The notes beneath the pieces were generated by a model. The model ran no database searches. It saw only the letters and a list, made by a program, of their open reading frames with translations, and was not told the origin of the DNA. Positions 34,993 to 42,883 of a stretch of DNA of 64,000 bases are shown one piece after another; positions within the stretch are counted from its first letter, which is position 1, and each line of letters starts with the position of its first letter. The position numbers were made by a program, and so were the translations under genes. Source of the stretch: Ignavibacteria bacterium (GTDB lineage: Bacteria > Bacteroidota > Ignavibacteria > SZUA-365); assembly GCA_016720835.1 (NCBI GenBank), contig JADKJW010000006.1, forward strand, positions 62,001 through 126,000. Direction: 5' to 3'.

Positions 34993-36627
34993 ATGAAACG
35001 CACGTTACTCTCTGTTGTATCGGCCGTGTTCATCTTGACGATGTTCATGCCGACAACCCCCGTCGTGGCGCAGACCGTCACGATTCAGATCGGCGGGGCC
35101 GGCTATGGAGGCGGTCTCCAGAACCCCTTTGACATGTACTATCCGAGCACGCGCTCACAGTGCATCTACCGCATCGCGGATATCGATGCCGCCATGACGG
35201 CCGCGGGTCTGACCCCCGGCAATCCGGTGTATATCAAGTCGATCTCGTATCAGGGTTCGTACTGGTACGGCGGCGCGAATCCTCTGTATGAAGATGTGGG
35301 CATCAAGATGGGCCTCACCACCGAAGACTTGAACACTTGGCAGAACGGTCCATCCACATACATCTCCACTGCATGGACGAACGTGTTCACCAACAAGCCG
35401 TACACGTTCAATGCCACGTACAATGCCTGGCAGAAATTCAATTTCGACAACATCTACTACTATGCCGGCGGCAGCAACATCATTGTGGACCAGTGCGCAG
35501 ACCGTTCCGGTTCGTACGGCACACATTATTACACGTACTGGAATTACACCCAGTGGGTGCACGCGCAGTGGCCGCCGAAGATCACCACGCTGTGGAACTA
35601 CGGATTGACCCCGGCCAACGGTTGCGCTTCGACGACCGGCCTGAACGGTTATCTGTATGCCTACCCCGTTGCTCAGATGGAAATCTGCACCGGCCAGCCG
35701 GCGACGGTTGATTTCAGCGCGCCGGCGTTCGGCACACTCCCTGGCATCGTCCCGATTTCGTACACAGTCAGTCACCCGACCGGTACGTTCAACGCGACGG
35801 TGACGGTCCGCTTCTACACGCCGACCGGTCAGCTCATGCTGACCCAGTCGACGATCGTCGCAATCGCGGCGAACACGGTGAACGGTGTTGTGAATGTGCC
35901 GACCACCAACCTCACGCCCGGTTTCTATCGCATCGAAGTGACCTTCAACGTGCTGAATCCCTGCGGCGCGCTCTCCGACTTCGTCATGAACAAGGTGACC
36001 ATGCTTCTCAACCCCGGCCAGACGCCCTGCGTGGTGTGGCCCGGCGATGCCAACAACGACGGCATCGTGAACTTCGGCGACCGCAAGGCGCTCAACGAGT
36101 ACATCAAGAGCGCCAACCTGCAGTCGAGCTGGCTGACCGGTCCCGCGCGCTATCGCGCTGACGGCAACGTCAATCCGCTGACCTACATCACGTGGGAAGG
36201 CCAGCCGAGCGTGCCGTGGCAGCAGCCTGACGGGTGCTACATGGACACCGACGGCAACGGCATGATCAACAACTTCGATTACCTCGCGATGAAGATCAAC
36301 TGGCTGAAGCAGCACGGCACGCCGAAGGCCGGCGAGGAAGCGCCGCTGTCGTTCAACCTGAGCCAGAACTATCCGAATCCGTTCAACCCGACGACGTCCA
36401 TCGATTTCGTCACACCGGAAGCCAGCCAGGTCACCATCGTCGTGACCGACGTGCTTGGACGCACCGTTGCGACGCTGATGAACGGGCAGATCGCGGCCGG
36501 CTCGCATCGCGCCAACTTCGACGCTTCCGCGCTCAACAGCGGGATCTACATCGCGACAGTCGTCGCGACCGGCAGCGAGAGCGGCCAGACCTTTACGAAG
36601 AGCATCAAGATGACGCTGAACAAGTAA
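34993..36627 (+). CDS. Secreted dockerin-like T9SS protein (tandem paralogue 2)
   Basis: 544 residues. Signal peptide 1-26 (TPVVAQ). About 27-230 is an aromatic-rich beta domain (GGAGYGGGLQNPFDMYYPST, WNYTQWVHAQWPPK) whose family I do not recognise. About 235-340 is an Ig-like region (VPISYTVSHPTGTFNATVTV). About 348-435 carries two EF-hand-like dockerin repeats (GDANNDGIVNFGDRKALNEY, DTDGNGMINNFDYLAMK). About 455-544 is the T9SS domain (LSQNYPNPFNPTTSIDF). It is nearly the same as the next gene, with the same length, promoter layout and terminator arms, so the unit has been duplicated. Likely an abundant surface or released protein. Confidence 0.92.
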   Translation: MKRTLLSVVSAVFILTMFMPTTPVVAQTVTIQIGGAGYGGGLQNPFDMYYPSTRSQCIYRIADIDAAMTAAGLTPGNPVYIKSISYQGSYWYGGANPLYEDVGIKMGLTTEDLNTWQNGPSTYISTAWTNVFTNKPYTFNATYNAWQKFNFDNIYYYAGGSNIIVDQCADRSGSYGTHYYTYWNYTQWVHAQWPPKITTLWNYGLTPANGCASTTGLNGYLYAYPVAQMEICTGQPATVDFSAPAFGTLPGIVPISYTVSHPTGTFNATVTVRFYTPTGQLMLTQSTIVAIAANTVNGVVNVPTTNLTPGFYRIEVTFNVLNPCGALSDFVMNKVTMLLNPGQTPCVVWPGDANNDGIVNFGDRKALNEYIKSANLQSSWLTGPARYRADGNVNPLTYITWEGQPSVPWQQPDGCYMDTDGNGMINNFDYLAMKINWLKQHGTPKAGEEAPLSFNLSQNYPNPFNPTTSIDFVTPEASQVTIVVTDVLGRTVATLMNGQIAAGSHRANFDASALNSGIYIATVVATGSESGQTFTKSIKMTLNK

Positions 36628-36652
36628 GCGCCTTTCTCTTTCTCCGTTTCCG

Positions 36653-36689
36653 GAACGATCCGGCCATGTGGCCGGATCGTTCTTTTTTT
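36653..36689 (+). terminator. Intrinsic terminator (copy 1 of duplicated pair)
   Basis: GAACGATCCGGCCA, loop TG, TGGCCGGATCGTTC, then seven T. The stem arms share GAACGATCCGGCC with the terminator after the duplicated gene. Confidence 0.95.
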
Positions 36690-36751
36690 CTGCCTCGAAC
36701 GATCCCTCCCGCCCTTTCTCCGCGCGCTCCCTCAGATTTTGCGGATTTCAC

Positions 36752-36780
36752 TTGACTTCTTCAGAGATTCGGATTAGTTT
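36752..36780 (+). promoter_or_regulatory. Putative promoter of T9SS paralogue 3
   Basis: TTGACT, 17-bp spacer, TAGTTT, about 160 bp before the start codon. It matches the layout of the copy at 34822. Confidence 0.55.
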
Positions 36781-36940
36781 TCTCCTAATCCCGATCGCAC
36801 CTCCCTGTTGAACCGCACCTTTCCAGGCTGATTGCCCCTGCAATCGCCAGGGAAATATGTTCATGCGCGCGTCGCAACAGCTTCCGCATACCGAAACCAC
36901 ACGCTGATATCCAATCAGTTCACCATTTGAGGAGAGAGCA

Positions 36941-38575
36941 ATGAGACCTGTTCGCGCTACCATTTCGGGGTGCCTTGTGGCACTCGCGTTGTTGCTGCCG
37001 GGACCGACCGCCAGCGCGCAGACCGTCACCGTGCAGATCGGCGGCGCCGGCTACGGCGGCGGCTTGCAGAACCCGTTTGACATGTATTATCCGAGCACCC
37101 GCTCGCAGTGCATATACAGAATCGCCGATATCAACGCGGCCTTCACCGCCGCGGGCTTGACGCCCGGCAATCCGGTGTACATCAAGTCCATTTCGTATCA
37201 GAGCGGTTACTGGTACGGTGGCGCCGATCCGAACTACGAGAATCTTGCCATCAAGATGGGGACGACCGCGGAGGATCTGAACACCTGGCAGAACGGACCG
37301 TCGCAGTACATCTCCACGGCATGGACAAACGTGTTCACACCGAAACCGTACACGTTCACCGCGACGACCAACGCGTGGCAGAAATTCAATTTCGACAACA
37401 TCTTCTACTACACCGGCGGCAGCAACATCATCCTCGACCAGTGCACCGATCGCAGCGGGTCGTACGGATCCAAGTACTACACGTACTGGAACTACACCCA
37501 GTGGGTGCATGCCCAGTGGCCGCCGAAGATCACGACGCTGTGGAGCTACGGTCTGACGCCGACCAACGGCTGCTCGTCGACGACAGGACAGAACGGCTAT
37601 CTCTACGCCTTCCCTGTCGCGCAGATGGAAATCTGCACCGGCCAGCCGGCCACGGTCGATTTCAGCGCGCCGGCATTCGGGACGCTTCCGGCAAACGTCC
37701 CCGTGTCCTACACGGTCAGCCATCCGACCGGTTCCTTCAATGCGACGATCACCATCCGCTTCTACACGCCGACCGGTCAGCTCGTGCAGACGCAGTCCAC
37801 CGTCGTCGCGATCGCGGCGAACACGGTGAACGGCGTCGTCAACGTCCCCACCGGATCGCTCACGCCCGGCTTCTATCGCATTGAAGTGACCTTCAACGTG
37901 TTGAATCCCTGCGGCGCGCTCTCCGACGTCGCCATGAACAAGGTGACCATGCTTCTCAATCCCGGCCAGACGCCCTGCGTCGTATGGCCCGGCGATGCCA
38001 ACAACGACGGCATCGTGAACTTCGGCGATCGCAAGGCGCTCAACGAGTACATCAAGAACGCCAACCTGCAGTCGAGCTGGCTGACGGGACCCGCGCGCTA
38101 TCGCGCGGATGGCAACGTCAATCCGCTGACCTACATCGCGTGGGAAGGCCAGCCGAGCGTGCCGTGGTCGAACTCCGACGGTTGCTTCATGGATACGGAC
38201 GGCAACGGGATGATCAACAACTTCGATTACCTCGCGATGAAGATCAACTGGATGAAGCAGCATGGTTTCGTGAAGCAGGGCGACGCCGCGGCGATGTCCT
38301 TCGACATGAGCCAGAACTACCCGAACCCCTTCAATCCGACGACGTCCATCGACTTCACCACGCCGGAAGCGAGCCAGGTCACCATCGTCGTGACGGACAT
38401 GCTCGGCCGCACGGTCTCCACGCTGATGAACGGCCAGATCGCCGCCGGCACGCACAGAGCCAACTTCGATGGCGCATCGCTGAACAGTGGAACATACATT
38501 GCCACGGTCATGGCGACCGGCAACGAGAGCGGCCAGACGTTCACGAAGAGCATCAAGATGACGTTGAACAAGTAA
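36941..38575 (+). CDS. Secreted dockerin-like T9SS protein (tandem paralogue 3)
   Basis: 544 residues, the same length and domain order as the gene at 34993. Signal peptide to about 26 (PTASAQ); aromatic-rich beta domain; Ig-like region; dockerin-like loops GDANNDGIVNFGDRKALNEY and DTDGNGMINNFDYLAMK; T9SS domain starting at MSQNYPNPFNPTTS. Long stretches are nearly identical to the first copy at the DNA level, especially the C-terminal half, while the signal peptide and parts of the N-terminal domain have diverged. This suggests a duplication followed by conversion of the 3' half. The start at 36941 has GGAGAG 6-11 nt upstream. Confidence 0.92.
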   Translation: MRPVRATISGCLVALALLLPGPTASAQTVTVQIGGAGYGGGLQNPFDMYYPSTRSQCIYRIADINAAFTAAGLTPGNPVYIKSISYQSGYWYGGADPNYENLAIKMGTTAEDLNTWQNGPSQYISTAWTNVFTPKPYTFTATTNAWQKFNFDNIFYYTGGSNIILDQCTDRSGSYGSKYYTYWNYTQWVHAQWPPKITTLWSYGLTPTNGCSSTTGQNGYLYAFPVAQMEICTGQPATVDFSAPAFGTLPANVPVSYTVSHPTGSFNATITIRFYTPTGQLVQTQSTVVAIAANTVNGVVNVPTGSLTPGFYRIEVTFNVLNPCGALSDVAMNKVTMLLNPGQTPCVVWPGDANNDGIVNFGDRKALNEYIKNANLQSSWLTGPARYRADGNVNPLTYIAWEGQPSVPWSNSDGCFMDTDGNGMINNFDYLAMKINWMKQHGFVKQGDAAAMSFDMSQNYPNPFNPTTSIDFTTPEASQVTIVVTDMLGRTVSTLMNGQIAAGTHRANFDGASLNSGTYIATVMATGNESGQTFTKSIKMTLNK

Positions 38576-38598
38576 TCGCTTTTCGGTTCCCTTTTGCG

Positions 38599-38637
38599 CG
38601 AACGATCCGGCCCCGCGGCCGGATCGTTCGTTTTGTT
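38599..38637 (+). terminator. Intrinsic terminator (copy 2 of duplicated pair)
   Basis: CGAACGATCCGGCC, loop CCGC, GGCCGGATCGTTCG, then TTTTGTTT. Almost the same arms as at 36653. Confidence 0.9.
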
Positions 38638-38691
38638 TCCGGCGGGACGCACATCGCCTGCCGGGTGCCGATAGTGAAGGAGCCCGGTCTC

Positions 38692-38722
38692 TTGAATCGC
38701 GCATCCGCATTCTGTATACTTG
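38692..38722 (+). promoter_or_regulatory. Putative promoter of the T9SS gene at 38761
   Basis: TTGAAT, 17-bp spacer, TATACT (extended as TATACTTG, one mismatch to TANNTTTG). About 40 bp before the start codon. Confidence 0.55.
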
Positions 38723-38760
38723 AAGACGGAAACGGTTTTTCCACTCCAATCTGGTGCATG

Positions 38761-39894
38761 ATGAAGCGGTTCATACGTCTCTGCAGTCTTCTTGTCCTCA
38801 CGTTCCTGGCGTTCCCGTTCCTGCTCAAGGCGCAGAACGCGGGGTGCGACCTCGTCCTCGTGTACACGGGCGACGACAGCGTGCGCATCGAAGCCCAATT
38901 CTATACACCCGCCGGCGTGACCTTCAGGCTTCAGGCGATCTACGTCACCTTGACGTATGATTCGACGGTGTTCAGCGCGTTCAACCGCACCATCATGAAT
39001 CACCGTTTCGCCGCGTCGAACTTCACCTCGGATTCCGATCCGTTCCTGAACGTCACCGACAATCCGCGCTGGGCGGGCTACGGCGAGTATGATGCCTCCT
39101 TCAACGGCATCAATTTCCCCGCGAATCTCCGCCGCACGCTCTGCACCTTCACCTTCCGGCCGAAGGCCCCCGGCCCGGGAAACACGTCGTTCACCATTTA
39201 CGGCAACGTGGTGGCGCCCGCGTTCTCGGGATACTGGATCACGACCTCCTTCGACAACCAGCCGTTCACACCCGCGAACGAATTGATCAATGTGGACTGG
39301 CCCGTGGAGTTTGTGTCGTTCAGCGCCGTGCAGCAGGGGCGCGCGGTATCGCTGAAGTGGGTCACCGCTTCGGAGACCGGCAATTACGGGTTCTTCGTCG
39401 AGCGCCGGCTCGCCGGAAACGACGAATGGTCGACGGTCGATTTCGTGCCGGGGCGCGGCAATTCCCGCACGGACCAGCAATACCTGTTCGTGGACAAGAG
39501 CCTGGCGCGCGACGGACGCTACGAATACCGCTTGCGCCAGCAGGATGTCGATGGTTCCGTCATGTATTCCACCGTCGCCGCGGTAAATTATCGGACCGAC
39601 GAATCTTCTTTTTCCCTCGAGCAGAATTATCCGAATCCGCTGTCGGGCATGCAGGGCGCCACCGTCCTGCGCTACTCGCTCGCCGAGCGCAGCCGCGTGA
39701 GCCTCGTCGTCACGAACACGCTCGGCCAGATGGTCGCGCAGCTTGCCGATTACACGCAGAGCGCCGGGACCTGGTCCTCGCAATGGACCCCCGCGGGCCT
39801 GCCATCCGGAACGTATGTCGCCACACTGACGGCCGTCTCGGAGTCGAGCGGCGCCGTCTCACGCGCCGCGGTGACCATGGCGGTCACGAGGTAA
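38761..39894 (+). CDS. Secreted protein with cohesin-like or beta-sandwich N-terminus and T9SS sorting domain
   Basis: 377 residues from ATG 38761 (an adjacent ATG at 38758 is equally possible; no Shine-Dalgarno site decides). Signal peptide to about 23 (FPFLLKAQ). About 25-175 is a beta-sandwich (IYVTLTYDSTVFSAF, RRTLCTFTFRPKAPGPGNTS) with the general look of cohesin-type domains, although I cannot claim homology. About 180-275 is a fibronectin-III-like unit (WPVEFVSFSAVQ, LKWVTASETGNYGFFVERR). About 285-377 is the T9SS domain (LEQNYPNPLSGMQGATVL). It follows the dockerin-like genes directly, which is the reason to test for a cohesin-dockerin link. Confidence 0.87.
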   Translation: MKRFIRLCSLLVLTFLAFPFLLKAQNAGCDLVLVYTGDDSVRIEAQFYTPAGVTFRLQAIYVTLTYDSTVFSAFNRTIMNHRFAASNFTSDSDPFLNVTDNPRWAGYGEYDASFNGINFPANLRRTLCTFTFRPKAPGPGNTSFTIYGNVVAPAFSGYWITTSFDNQPFTPANELINVDWPVEFVSFSAVQQGRAVSLKWVTASETGNYGFFVERRLAGNDEWSTVDFVPGRGNSRTDQQYLFVDKSLARDGRYEYRLRQQDVDGSVMYSTVAAVNYRTDESSFSLEQNYPNPLSGMQGATVLRYSLAERSRVSLVVTNTLGQMVAQLADYTQSAGTWSSQWTPAGLPSGTYVATLTAVSESSGAVSRAAVTMAVTR

Positions 39895-39920
39895 CCGCGA
39901 CCGGCGAGCCTTGACTGGAG

Positions 39921-39946
39921 CGGGCGCACGGCGCCCGTTTCTTTTT
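39921..39946 (+). terminator. Intrinsic terminator
   Basis: CGGGCGC, loop ACG, GCGCCCG, then TTTCTTTTT. It ends the run of T9SS genes. Confidence 0.8.
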
Positions 39947-39993
39947 CGCGGCTCCTGTGTCCGCTGCATGTCTCTGTCGCTGAAAGGATTCCC

Positions 39994-40194
39994 GTGCTGT
40001 TGATCGAGATCAAGGACAATACCTGCGATTTCTGCGGATGCTGCGTCGGCGTCTGCCCCGAGGATGCCATCGCGCTGCAGGAAGCCCGTATCGATATCAT
40101 CGAGGAGCGCTGCACCAACTGCGCAAAGTGCGTGTGGGCATGCCCGTTCGAAGCGCTGATCTTCCATCGTCCCGTCCGCGAGGCCGCGTCATGA
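39994..40194 (+). CDS. Small 2[4Fe-4S] ferredoxin
   Basis: 66 residues from GTG 39994 (GAAAGGA upstream). Two cluster motifs: CDFCGCCVGVCPEDA and CTNCAKCVWACPFEA, both the classic CxxCxxCxxxCP form. It overlaps the geranylgeranyl-reductase-like gene by 4 bp (ATGA), so the two are translationally coupled. The likely role is as the electron donor of that reductase, since geranylgeranyl reductases of archaea and some bacteria take electrons from ferredoxin. This pairing is inference from position. Confidence 0.93.
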   Translation: MLLIEIKDNTCDFCGCCVGVCPEDAIALQEARIDIIEERCTNCAKCVWACPFEALIFHRPVREAAS

Positions 40195-41369
40195 AGGACC
40201 GCTACGATGTGCTCGTCGTCGGAGCCGGCCCGGCGGGGAGCACCGTGGCGCGCCTTGTGGCGCGCGAGGGCTTCTCGGTGCTGCTGCTCGAGAAGGATCG
40301 CGACGTGGGAACGCCGGTGCGTTGCGGCGAAGCCGTGAGCAACCGCAGCCTCGAGTCCATCGTCGACGTGGATCCGCGCTGGATCGCCGCGACGATCCGG
40401 CGTTTCCGGCTCGTCGCTCCGGACGGCAGCTGTGTGGAGCCCGATCTCGGCGGACACGGCTACGTCCTCGAACGTCGCCTGTTCGATTACGATCTCGCGC
40501 GCATGGCCGTGGATGCCGGAGCGGAGTTGCGCACCAAGGCGTACGTGGACGGGCTGCTCGCCGACGGAGGCGAATACCGCGGGGTGACGATTTCGCTCAA
40601 CGGCGAGAGGCGCACGGTCGGCGCGCGCATCATCGTCGGCGCGGACGGCGTGGAATCGCGCGTCGGCCGATGGGCGGGCATCGACACCACGACGCCCTTC
40701 CGCGACATGGAGTGCTGCGCGCAGATGACTCTGGCGGATGTGGACATGGAGGAGGACGCCTGCGAATTTCACTTCGGCACCGCCGTTGCGCCGATGGGGT
40801 ACCTGTGGATATTTCCGAAGGGCCACCGTACGGCAAACATCGGCGTCGGCGTCAGCGGTGCGGCCGCAAAGCACAAAAGTCCGATCCGCTATCTGAACGA
40901 ATTCGTCGCGCGCCGCTTCCCGCGCGCGGGCATCCTGACGACCGTCGCGGGAGGCGTGCCGTGCGCGGCGACGCTCGAGGACATCGTGCGCGGAAACGTC
41001 GTGCTCGTCGGCGACGCCGCGCATCAGGTCAACCCGATGTCCGGCGGCGGCATCACGAGCGGCATGCATGCCGCCCGCATGGCCGCGGAGGCGATCGCGG
41101 GGGCGCTGCGGGCGGGCGATCTGCGTCTGCTTGCCGCGTACCCGAAGGAGTGGCAGCGTTCGCACGGTGCCAAACACCGCACCTATCACCGGATGAAGGA
41201 GGCCGTGTACCGCTTCCCCGACGAGCGTCTCAATGCGATTGCCGCTGGCGTGCTCGCGCTCGCGCCGGAACAGCGGACCATCTGGGGCGTGTTCCGCGTC
41301 GCGTTGATGAAACATCCCGCGCTGGTGTGGGACATGGCGAAGACCTTCGGGTTCTCCGCGTTCCACTGA
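40191..41369 (+). CDS. Geranylgeranyl reductase family FAD-dependent protein
   Basis: 392 residues from ATG 40191. FAD motif VVGAGPAGSTVARLVARE at about 9-26; conserved PVRCGEAVS at about 42-50; IIVGADGVESRVGRW; and VVLVGDAAHQVNPMSGGGI, the second FAD-binding motif. The family saturates isoprenoid double bonds: archaeal lipid, chlorophyll phytyl chains and, in some bacteria, menaquinone. No archaeal-lipid or chlorophyll gene is nearby, so quinone or another polyprenyl substrate is more likely (inference). Coupled to the ferredoxin gene upstream. Confidence 0.9.
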   Translation: MKDRYDVLVVGAGPAGSTVARLVAREGFSVLLLEKDRDVGTPVRCGEAVSNRSLESIVDVDPRWIAATIRRFRLVAPDGSCVEPDLGGHGYVLERRLFDYDLARMAVDAGAELRTKAYVDGLLADGGEYRGVTISLNGERRTVGARIIVGADGVESRVGRWAGIDTTTPFRDMECCAQMTLADVDMEEDACEFHFGTAVAPMGYLWIFPKGHRTANIGVGVSGAAAKHKSPIRYLNEFVARRFPRAGILTTVAGGVPCAATLEDIVRGNVVLVGDAAHQVNPMSGGGITSGMHAARMAAEAIAGALRAGDLRLLAAYPKEWQRSHGAKHRTYHRMKEAVYRFPDERLNAIAAGVLALAPEQRTIWGVFRVALMKHPALVWDMAKTFGFSAFH

Positions 41370-41400
41370 CCGCAGTATGCCCACGCAGCAGGCGCATGCC

Positions 41401-42804
41401 ATGAGCAGGAAATCCCTCGTCGCCATCCTCGCCCTGTGGACCCTGTGCGTCCTGCCGTTCACCGTGCTCGGGTACGGCAGCGACGCGGACGCATGGCTGG
41501 TGGCCCGGGCGGCGGGCGACATCTGGAACACCGCGCGCTACGTCGCGTCGCGATCCACGGGCTTCCCGCTCTTCGAGCTGCTGGAAGCGCCGCTGGTGCA
41601 TTTCGGCGGGTGGCAGGCCTCCAACCTGCTCGCGACCGCGGGAGGCGTCGCGCTGCTTGCGGCGCTGCTCTTTCTCGCGTCAAAAAAAAGATTCCGGCAT
41701 CCTTTTTTTGTCGTCGCGGGCATTGCGTGGCTTCCCGTGGTGATGAAGAACGCATCATCGACCATGGACTACCTGCCCGGCCTCGCGCTGCTTGTGTGGG
41801 CGTACGCGATGCTGCTCGAGCGGCGGCATCTGCTCTGCGCGCTGCTGATCGGTCTGGCCTGCGGCTTCCGTCCCACGAACGGCCTGTTCCTGCTGCCCGG
41901 TCTCCTCTATCATTTCGCGGACAGGAGAGACGCGGGAGCGGGAGTCCGGATGCTCCTGCTCGCGCTGTTCACCGGGGCGGCGGCCTTCTCGCCCGCGCTG
42001 TTCGCATACGGATTGAAGACCTCGTACGCCGTGATGGATTTCGATCTGAAGACGCGGGCCATGCTCGCCGGCTACAACGCGCTGCAGCTTTTCGGTGTGA
42101 TCGGCTGGGTCGCGCTGGCCGGCGCCGCCGTCGCGGGAATGCTGCGTCGACGTCCTGCTCCCGCGCAATCCGTTCCGAAGCCGTTCCTCCTTTTCCACGC
42201 GGGCGTCATCACGCTCTGGCTGGCCTTGTTTGCGATGATGCCTGACGAGGCGGAGTATCTGTTGCCCGCCGTGCCGTCCATCATCCTCCTTGCCGATGCC
42301 CTGATCACGCGGAGGGCCGCCGTGCTCGCCGCCATCGCGCTGCTCTCCACCCACGTCGTGCGCATCGAGACGCTGGCCGGTGAGAGTGGCCAGCGCCGTG
42401 TGGCCGTGTCGATCAGGCAGGGATACACCGGCGCCGACATCGACGACCGCCTGTTCAAGCTTTCGGTCCGCGCGGCGGCGACGGAGTGCGCGATCTCCCG
42501 CCCCACCGTCTTGATGTACGGTGCACTGTGGATCCCCATGGACAATCCCGCATGGACCTGGGATCCTGTGCTCCGCATGCATCGGCGCCAGGACGGGATG
42601 CTCTTCCTTTCCGACAAGATCCTGGATGCCGGGAGGTTGCGCGCGCTGAAGGCGCAGGGATACAGGATCGCGGTATGGACCGCCGACAAGTGGGAGTATT
42701 TCCGTGCCGATGTCCCGGGCTGGCAGGCCTCGGTGGAAGTGCTGCCTGATTTGAGCGCCTTTTTCGGGCGCCCGCTGCGCGGCAGGCCGCTCTCCATGAA
42801 ATGA
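41401..42804 (+). CDS. Polytopic membrane protein, GT-C glycosyltransferase-like
   Basis: 467 residues from ATG 41401 (an in-frame ATG at 41377 would add 8 residues; neither has a clear Shine-Dalgarno site). About 9-10 hydrophobic helices occupy residues about 5-330, followed by a soluble C-terminal region of about 130 residues. GYGSDADAWLVARAA shortly after helix 1 and STMDYLPGLALLVWAYAML recall GT-C polyprenyl-phosphate sugar transferases, which carry acidic residues in the first external loop. No closer family is recognised. It lies 31 bp after the reductase gene. Confidence 0.68.
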   Translation: MSRKSLVAILALWTLCVLPFTVLGYGSDADAWLVARAAGDIWNTARYVASRSTGFPLFELLEAPLVHFGGWQASNLLATAGGVALLAALLFLASKKRFRHPFFVVAGIAWLPVVMKNASSTMDYLPGLALLVWAYAMLLERRHLLCALLIGLACGFRPTNGLFLLPGLLYHFADRRDAGAGVRMLLLALFTGAAAFSPALFAYGLKTSYAVMDFDLKTRAMLAGYNALQLFGVIGWVALAGAAVAGMLRRRPAPAQSVPKPFLLFHAGVITLWLALFAMMPDEAEYLLPAVPSIILLADALITRRAAVLAAIALLSTHVVRIETLAGESGQRRVAVSIRQGYTGADIDDRLFKLSVRAAATECAISRPTVLMYGALWIPMDNPAWTWDPVLRMHRRQDGMLFLSDKILDAGRLRALKAQGYRIAVWTADKWEYFRADVPGWQASVEVLPDLSAFFGRPLRGRPLSMK

Positions 42805-42808
42805 TGCG

Positions 42809-42839
42809 TTGCGCCGCCCCGGCGGTGTCGCGTATATTG
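42809..42839 (+). promoter_or_regulatory. Putative promoter of hemL
   Basis: TTG at 42809 and TATATTG at 42833-42839, 24 bp start to start, 44 bp before the hemL ATG. It lies just after the previous stop. Confidence 0.5.
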
Positions 42840-42883
42840 TGCTTCTGTATCCCCGTTTCGCCACTTCGAACCCGATCAGACGC

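Larger units (their letters stand above)
36628..36940. other. 313-bp intergenic region with terminator and promoter
   Basis: It contains the terminator at 36653-36689 and the promoter-like pair at 36752-36780, then a leader of about 150 nt to the ATG at 36941 (GAGGAGAG precedes it). No gene seen. Confidence 0.6.
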
